Below, one piece after another: positions 60,310-64,000 of a DNA stretch of 64,000 nucleotides. Within the stretch, counting starts at the first letter, position 1. Each line of letters opens with the position of its first letter. Under the pieces are notes generated by a model that was given only the letters and a program-made list of their open reading frames with translations, had not been told where the DNA came from and did not search any database. A program made the translations under genes and the position numbers. This DNA comes from Acidobacteriota bacterium (GTDB lineage Bacteria; Acidobacteriota; UBA6911), in NCBI GenBank assembly GCA_016929335.1, contig JAFGIY010000003.1, positions 1-64,000 on the forward strand, read 5' to 3'.

Positions 60310-60642
60310 GACGGCATGGAAACAGGCCGCAAAATCTGGAATCTCGACAAGGCAATCTGGGTCCTGCAAGGCCGCCATCGCGACCAGGAAGTCTTTCCGG
60401 ACTACGTTTATGACAAGCCATCGGAGGGACATATCATGCCCGTCTACCGGAACGGAAAATGGGAATATGCCGCAAACGCCGGCCGGAAACTGGACAGGGC
60501 AAAGTTCGAAGAATGGAAAACCAGGTTCTACAACTTCGAAGGCTGGAACCCCTCGAACGGCAGGCCCAAACGCGCCACGCTCGAGTCTCTGGGCTTAAAG
60601 AAAGTTGCAGACGTGCTGCAGTCTAAAAGCAAATTAGGCTAA
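60298..60642 (+). pseudogene. C-terminal fragment of aldehyde:ferredoxin oxidoreductase
   Basis: About 114 codons: KVAADGMETGRKIWNLDKAI, then WVLQGRHRDQEVFPDYVYDK and a normal-looking end (KVADVLQSKSKLG). This is the last part of a tungsten-dependent aldehyde oxidoreductase of about 600 residues. The rest is absent. It is joined within about 10 bp to the opposite-strand aldo/keto reductase fragment. No other copy is in this window. Confidence 0.75.
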
Positions 60643-60676
60643 CAATCCATTCTTGGAGTCTTGGAGCCCTTGATTC

Positions 60677-61309
60677 TTAGAGTTGATCAAAATCCCGAAT
60701 CAGGACCGATCGGAGTTTCCCGGTGATGAGGTCGATGGCGGCTTCGTTAAAACCGCCTTCGGGAATGATTTTGTCGGCGTAGCGCATGCACGGCTCAACA
60801 AATTGCAGATGCATGGGCCGGACCGTCGTGAGGTACTGCTCGATCACCGATTCCACCGTCCGTCCCCGGACGCGGATATCCCGTTCGAGCCTGCGCACGA
60901 AACGGATATCGGCTTCGCAATCCACGAATATTTTGAGATCCATCAGGCTGCGCATCCGCGCGTCGTAGAAGATCAAAATGCCTTCGACGATAATCACAGG
61001 CAGAGGATCAACACGAATGGTCTCCTGCCTGCGCAAATGCGCGACGAAATCATAGACGGGCCGATCAACGCTATTGCCGGAGCGGAGATCTTCCAGATGC
61101 TTCAGCATCAGTTCGTTGTCGTATGCATCGGGATGATCAAAGTTGACCTGATGCCTCTGATCAAGAGGCATGGCGGTCAGGTTACGATAATAAGAATCCT
61201 GCTGTAAATAGGCAACATTCGATTCGCCGATCGAAGAGATGATCTTCCGCGATACCGTTGTCTTGCCCGATCCTGTGCCGCCGCTGATTCCTATAATCAT
61301 AGAGGGCAT
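60677..61309 (-). CDS. udk: Uridine kinase
   Basis: 210 aa. P-loop GGTGSGKTTVS (residues 10-20), then LQQDSYYRN, NFDHPDAYD and PVYDFVAHLRRQET are the Udk blocks. It phosphorylates uridine and cytidine with GTP/ATP in pyrimidine salvage. Length matches the family. No tight operon partner; the response regulator lies 35 bp upstream on the same strand. Confidence 0.95.
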   Translation of the reverse strand: MPSMIIGISGGTGSGKTTVSRKIISSIGESNVAYLQQDSYYRNLTAMPLDQRHQVNFDHPDAYDNELMLKHLEDLRSGNSVDRPVYDFVAHLRRQETIRVDPLPVIIVEGILIFYDARMRSLMDLKIFVDCEADIRFVRRLERDIRVRGRTVESVIEQYLTTVRPMHLQFVEPCMRYADKIIPEGGFNEAAIDLITGKLRSVLIRDFDQL

Positions 61310-61344
61310 TGCGGCATCGACTGCCGATGCCGACGGCTCCGCTG

Positions 61345-61746
61345 TTATTGGGATGCTTCCAGTTTATGACCGGCCTGTTCCAGAAAGGCAACCACTCGAT
61401 CCGCCAGTTCCTGAAGTGAAAGGGAGGCTTTGACTAGATACCCGGCCGCCCCCAATTCCTTTGCCTTCTGCATATCCGCCTCGATCGATGAATTCGAGAG
61501 GATCACAACGGGGATGCCGCGTGTCTGTTCATCCTTCTTCAGTTCTATCAGAGTTTCAAGCCCGTTCATCTTCGGCATCAGCATATCCAGAAGGATAATA
61601 TCCGGCGACACCGATCGCGCCTGTTGGAGGCCTTCTTCCCCGTCGTTGGCGGTAAGCACAATAAAGCCTCTCTTCTTCAGGCCTGTTTCACAGGCTCTTC
61701 TCAAAAACCTGTCATCTTCAATCAAAAGGACTCGAGTGTTATTCAT
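61345..61746 (-). CDS. Single-domain response regulator
   Basis: 133 aa, receiver domain only. D54 is the phosphoacceptor in DIILLDMLMPKMNG; D11/D12 bind Mg2+, and S84 and K106 (GYLVKA) complete the site. There is no output domain, so it may signal by protein contact. Its start abuts the stop of the histidine kinase, making them a likely pair. Confidence 0.93.
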   Translation of the reverse strand: MNNTRVLLIEDDRFLRRACETGLKKRGFIVLTANDGEEGLQQARSVSPDIILLDMLMPKMNGLETLIELKKDEQTRGIPVVILSNSSIEADMQKAKELGAAGYLVKASLSLQELADRVVAFLEQAGHKLEASQ

Positions 61747-63675
61747 TTATGCCTCTTGAATCGGAAGCGGAAGGGTGAAGGCGAATGTGGAACCAACACC
61801 TTCCTCGGAGGTGCACCAGACTTTGCCTCCAAAGCGTTCCACTATAAGGCGGACCAGATAAAGTCCCAGTCCCGTGCCTTCGGTTTCTACCGCCACAGCA
61901 TTTTCCGCTCGATAAAACTTCTCAAACAACTTGCCGAGATCCGACTGGGGAATTCCGATTCCCGTGTCTTCGACTTCCCATCGCAGGTGGCCGTCCTCGC
62001 GGCGTGCTGCAATTCTAATCTTTCCTCCCCGTGGAGTATATTTCATTGCGTTTGAGATAAGGTTCAGAATCGCTTGCCGGAGCATTTGTTTATCCGCAGT
62101 TATCCGCGGCAGATCATCGGGAATCTCAGCCGACAGAACCTGGACTTTCTCCTGTATCAGCGGCGAAATCTCTGCGAGCACCTCTTTTGTCAGCCCTGCA
62201 AGATCGATGGGCTGGAGGGAAATTTCGAGTTTGCCGCGCTCCAGTCGCGAGGAATCAAGCAGATCATTCACCAATCGGATGAGCCGATCCGTGGAAGCGC
62301 GCGCATCCTGAATAAATGACAGCACATCCTCGGAATTTTCTCGCTCATTCATAGCCAGTTCCAGCATCCACTTGATGCCGGAAAGAGGAGTCCTCAATTG
62401 GTGCGAAACGAACGACACAAAATCGGATTTCATCTTCTCGGCTTTTTTGCGTTCCGTGATGTCGCTCACCACGCCAATGAGCCGGACGGGATCGCCGTTT
62501 TGATTTCGAATTGCCGTAGCCCGGTCCCAAATGGTAAGGCAGGCGCCTCTTCCGTCGATGATTCGGTACTCCTCGGAATAGGGCGCTCCTGTTTTAAAAT
62601 GATTTCTGAGAGCTGCCCGGACACGTTCCCGGTCATCATGATGAACCATTTTTGAAAATTCCCGGCGTGTTCTGGGCAGAACCTCATCTCCTCCCCATGT
62701 CCTTCGGAACATCGCGCCAAAAAATTCCACACTGTCTTTGGCCAAGTCCCAATCATAAACAATGTCACTGGCGCATTCTGAAGCTATGCGGAAACGTTCC
62801 TCCGAGTTTTTCAACGCATCCAATAACCGCGCGTTATGGACGGCGCCGGCGGCATTATCGGCAAAGAGGGACAGCAGGCGCGCGTCCGCTTCGGTAAAAG
62901 CGCGACTGGTTCCGACGACCTCATGCACGCCCAGTACGCCGATCAATTCGCCCCTGCGAACCATTGGCACACAAACCGTCGCGCCAATCGGCAGTTGCCT
63001 CAGGGGTTTCGAACGATTGGGCCAATTATGATAATCGTTGACGATCAAGGGCTGAAGGGTTTCAGCAACAAGTCCGGCAAGCCCTTCCGTGCGGGACAGG
63101 CGGGTTCCGATAGGCATTCCAACACCGGACTCCACGGCAATCTGGAAATCATCCTGCTCTTTCTCATAAAGAAAGATGGCGCAGCCTGCTGCGGCGAGCA
63201 GCGTTTTGGCCTTTCCTGCAATGGTATTCAGCAGCGAGGACAAATCGTGCTGCGATGAAACATCCTGAGTAATATCGTAGAGTGCAGCGATTTCTATCGT
63301 GCGCTGCTTGGCTTCCTGGAGTATCTCCTCGTTTCTGCGTGCATCAATGCTTGCCTGTCTGGCCATTTTGAAACCGTAGAGGATGGCGCCCGCCAGCAAA
63401 AGCAGGCCAAACCAGTTCAGGAAGAAGTTGAATCTGTTCAGAAAAATGGAGCCGTACAATCCCTTGCGGAACAACTCCGTCTGCATGACGGCAATTTCTT
63501 CCCAAAGCCATGCGTTCAGGTAAATACAGACTGAAATAAGCAGGGCTGCGCCTATTGCCAGAATACAGTAAGTTCGGCTTAGCTTGAGGATAGGCGGTTT
63601 CACGGATCCCTTCCGGCCGTTTGATTGCAGCAGAAAAGCTTTGAAGCGGACATACCAGGTACTAAGGGGATTCAT
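61747..63675 (-). CDS. Membrane sensor histidine kinase (GAF-PAS-HisKA-HATPase)
   Basis: 642 aa. Two transmembrane helices (about residues 36-56 and 83-103). A GAF domain (about 150-285, ALYDITQDVSSQHDLSSLLN on), a PAS domain (about 290-415, ending DITERKKAEK), HisKA with phospho-His in SFVSHQLRTPLSG, and HATPase boxes NLISNAMKYTP, DTGIGIP and GTGLGLYL. The stop touches the start of the response regulator. The signal is unknown. Confidence 0.94.
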   Translation of the reverse strand: MNPLSTWYVRFKAFLLQSNGRKGSVKPPILKLSRTYCILAIGAALLISVCIYLNAWLWEEIAVMQTELFRKGLYGSIFLNRFNFFLNWFGLLLLAGAILYGFKMARQASIDARRNEEILQEAKQRTIEIAALYDITQDVSSQHDLSSLLNTIAGKAKTLLAAAGCAIFLYEKEQDDFQIAVESGVGMPIGTRLSRTEGLAGLVAETLQPLIVNDYHNWPNRSKPLRQLPIGATVCVPMVRRGELIGVLGVHEVVGTSRAFTEADARLLSLFADNAAGAVHNARLLDALKNSEERFRIASECASDIVYDWDLAKDSVEFFGAMFRRTWGGDEVLPRTRREFSKMVHHDDRERVRAALRNHFKTGAPYSEEYRIIDGRGACLTIWDRATAIRNQNGDPVRLIGVVSDITERKKAEKMKSDFVSFVSHQLRTPLSGIKWMLELAMNERENSEDVLSFIQDARASTDRLIRLVNDLLDSSRLERGKLEISLQPIDLAGLTKEVLAEISPLIQEKVQVLSAEIPDDLPRITADKQMLRQAILNLISNAMKYTPRGGKIRIAARREDGHLRWEVEDTGIGIPQSDLGKLFEKFYRAENAVAVETEGTGLGLYLVRLIVERFGGKVWCTSEEGVGSTFAFTLPLPIQEA

Positions 63676-63860
63676 TCCGGGCCTCCATCCGGCGTTTTCA
63701 TTGTAGTTGGGAAGTCCAATCAGGTCTACAAATGAAATGCAGGAGGTATTGCAGGCAAGCTGACGTCTGTGAACTTGCCGGCCGGATCATGCAGATTCGA
63801 CAAGATTTTTCCCGGACTCTTTCGCCCGATAGAATGCGCCGTCACCGGCAAGCAGCAATC

Positions 63861-64000
63861 TCAGACGCGTTGTTCACGAGCCAGTCCCACAAATTCCGGC
63901 AAGACATTCTTCATTTCAGTTTCAATGGAAGCCAGCAATTGCTCTGCGTGAGCCAGTTCTTGTCCCCGTCCCATCATTTCCAGCTTCAAAGCCATTTCCC
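63861..64000 (-). CDS. Partial gene: C-terminus of an Hpt-like domain protein
   Basis: The minus-strand frame is open to the window edge and ends with TGA at 63861-63863. Reading ALKLEMMGRGQELAHAEQLL, then ASIETEMKNVLPEFVGLA resembles the last helices of a histidine-phosphotransfer (Hpt) domain. It may be the C-terminus of a hybrid kinase or a stand-alone Hpt. Its place just upstream of the sensor kinase supports a phosphorelay role. Confidence 0.55.
   Translation of the reverse strand, partial: EMALKLEMMGRGQELAHAEQLLASIETEMKNVLPEFVGLAREQRV

Overview
The window is chromosomal DNA from a Gram-negative-type bacterium. It carries heptosyltransferase-family and other envelope glycosyltransferases, a lipoprotein, a TonB-like domain, hopanoid synthesis and diaminopimelate synthesis. 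Gene content and the very common intergenic repeat families would fit an Acidobacteriota-like or related uncultivated soil or sediment lineage, but no marker here fixes the phylum, so that is a guess.

Layout. (1) 1-620: three tRNA genes (Gly, Tyr, Thr) on the minus strand. (2) 776-11842: a minus-strand surface-polysaccharide block with three SAM methyltransferases (one with a long coiled-coil tail), two GT39-like membrane glycosyltransferases, two GT2 glycosyltransferases, a sugar-nucleotide epimerase, a lipoprotein and an oversized nucleoside-diphosphate kinase. (3) 11918-13253: ssrA (tmRNA) with its promoter, a perfect 22-bp palindrome touching its CCA, a remnant of a GIY-YIG nuclease gene and a vapBC toxin-antitoxin pair. 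(4) 13297-18364: DUF2905-mrp-GT9, sucCD and a TonB-C protein. (5) 18388-34299: a 15.9-kb integrated phage-like element inside tRNA-Glu(CTC), bounded by a 42-bp direct repeat. It has a tyrosine integrase, excisionase-like HTH, primase-helicase, large terminase, Mu gpG-like protein, tape measure and a ribbon-helix-helix regulator, but no recognisable portal, capsid or tail-tube gene. (6) 34514-41824: ispH and a hopanoid cluster (hpnA, two zinc dehydrogenases, a squalene-type synthase, squalene-hopene cyclase). (7) 41821-42183: a four-helix-bundle (23S rRNA IVP-type) gene between inverted repeat arms. (8) 42347-46566: asd-lysC-dapB-dapA, the aspartate route towards lysine and diaminopimelate. (9) 46846-52500: DUF1015, gcvT, gcvH and a divergent glyA-like gene (one-carbon metabolism). 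(10) 52529-64000: nucleotidyltransferase, CHAD-HD protein, UDP-sugar dehydrogenase, RRM protein, a ferredoxin/flavoprotein pair, two abutting gene fragments, uridine kinase, and a two-component system with a partial Hpt-like gene at the edge.

Two repeat systems stand out. One is a palindromic repeat that starts exactly at the encoded CCA of tRNA-Gly, tRNA-Tyr and tmRNA, next to a GIY-YIG remnant at tmRNA. The other is a set of six intergenic inverted pairs whose arms are built of short 7-12-bp units. Most sit directly on stop codons, and one pair encloses the four-helix-bundle gene. Both look like mobile or spreading elements. All functional calls come from reading protein and DNA motifs by eye; no database search was run.
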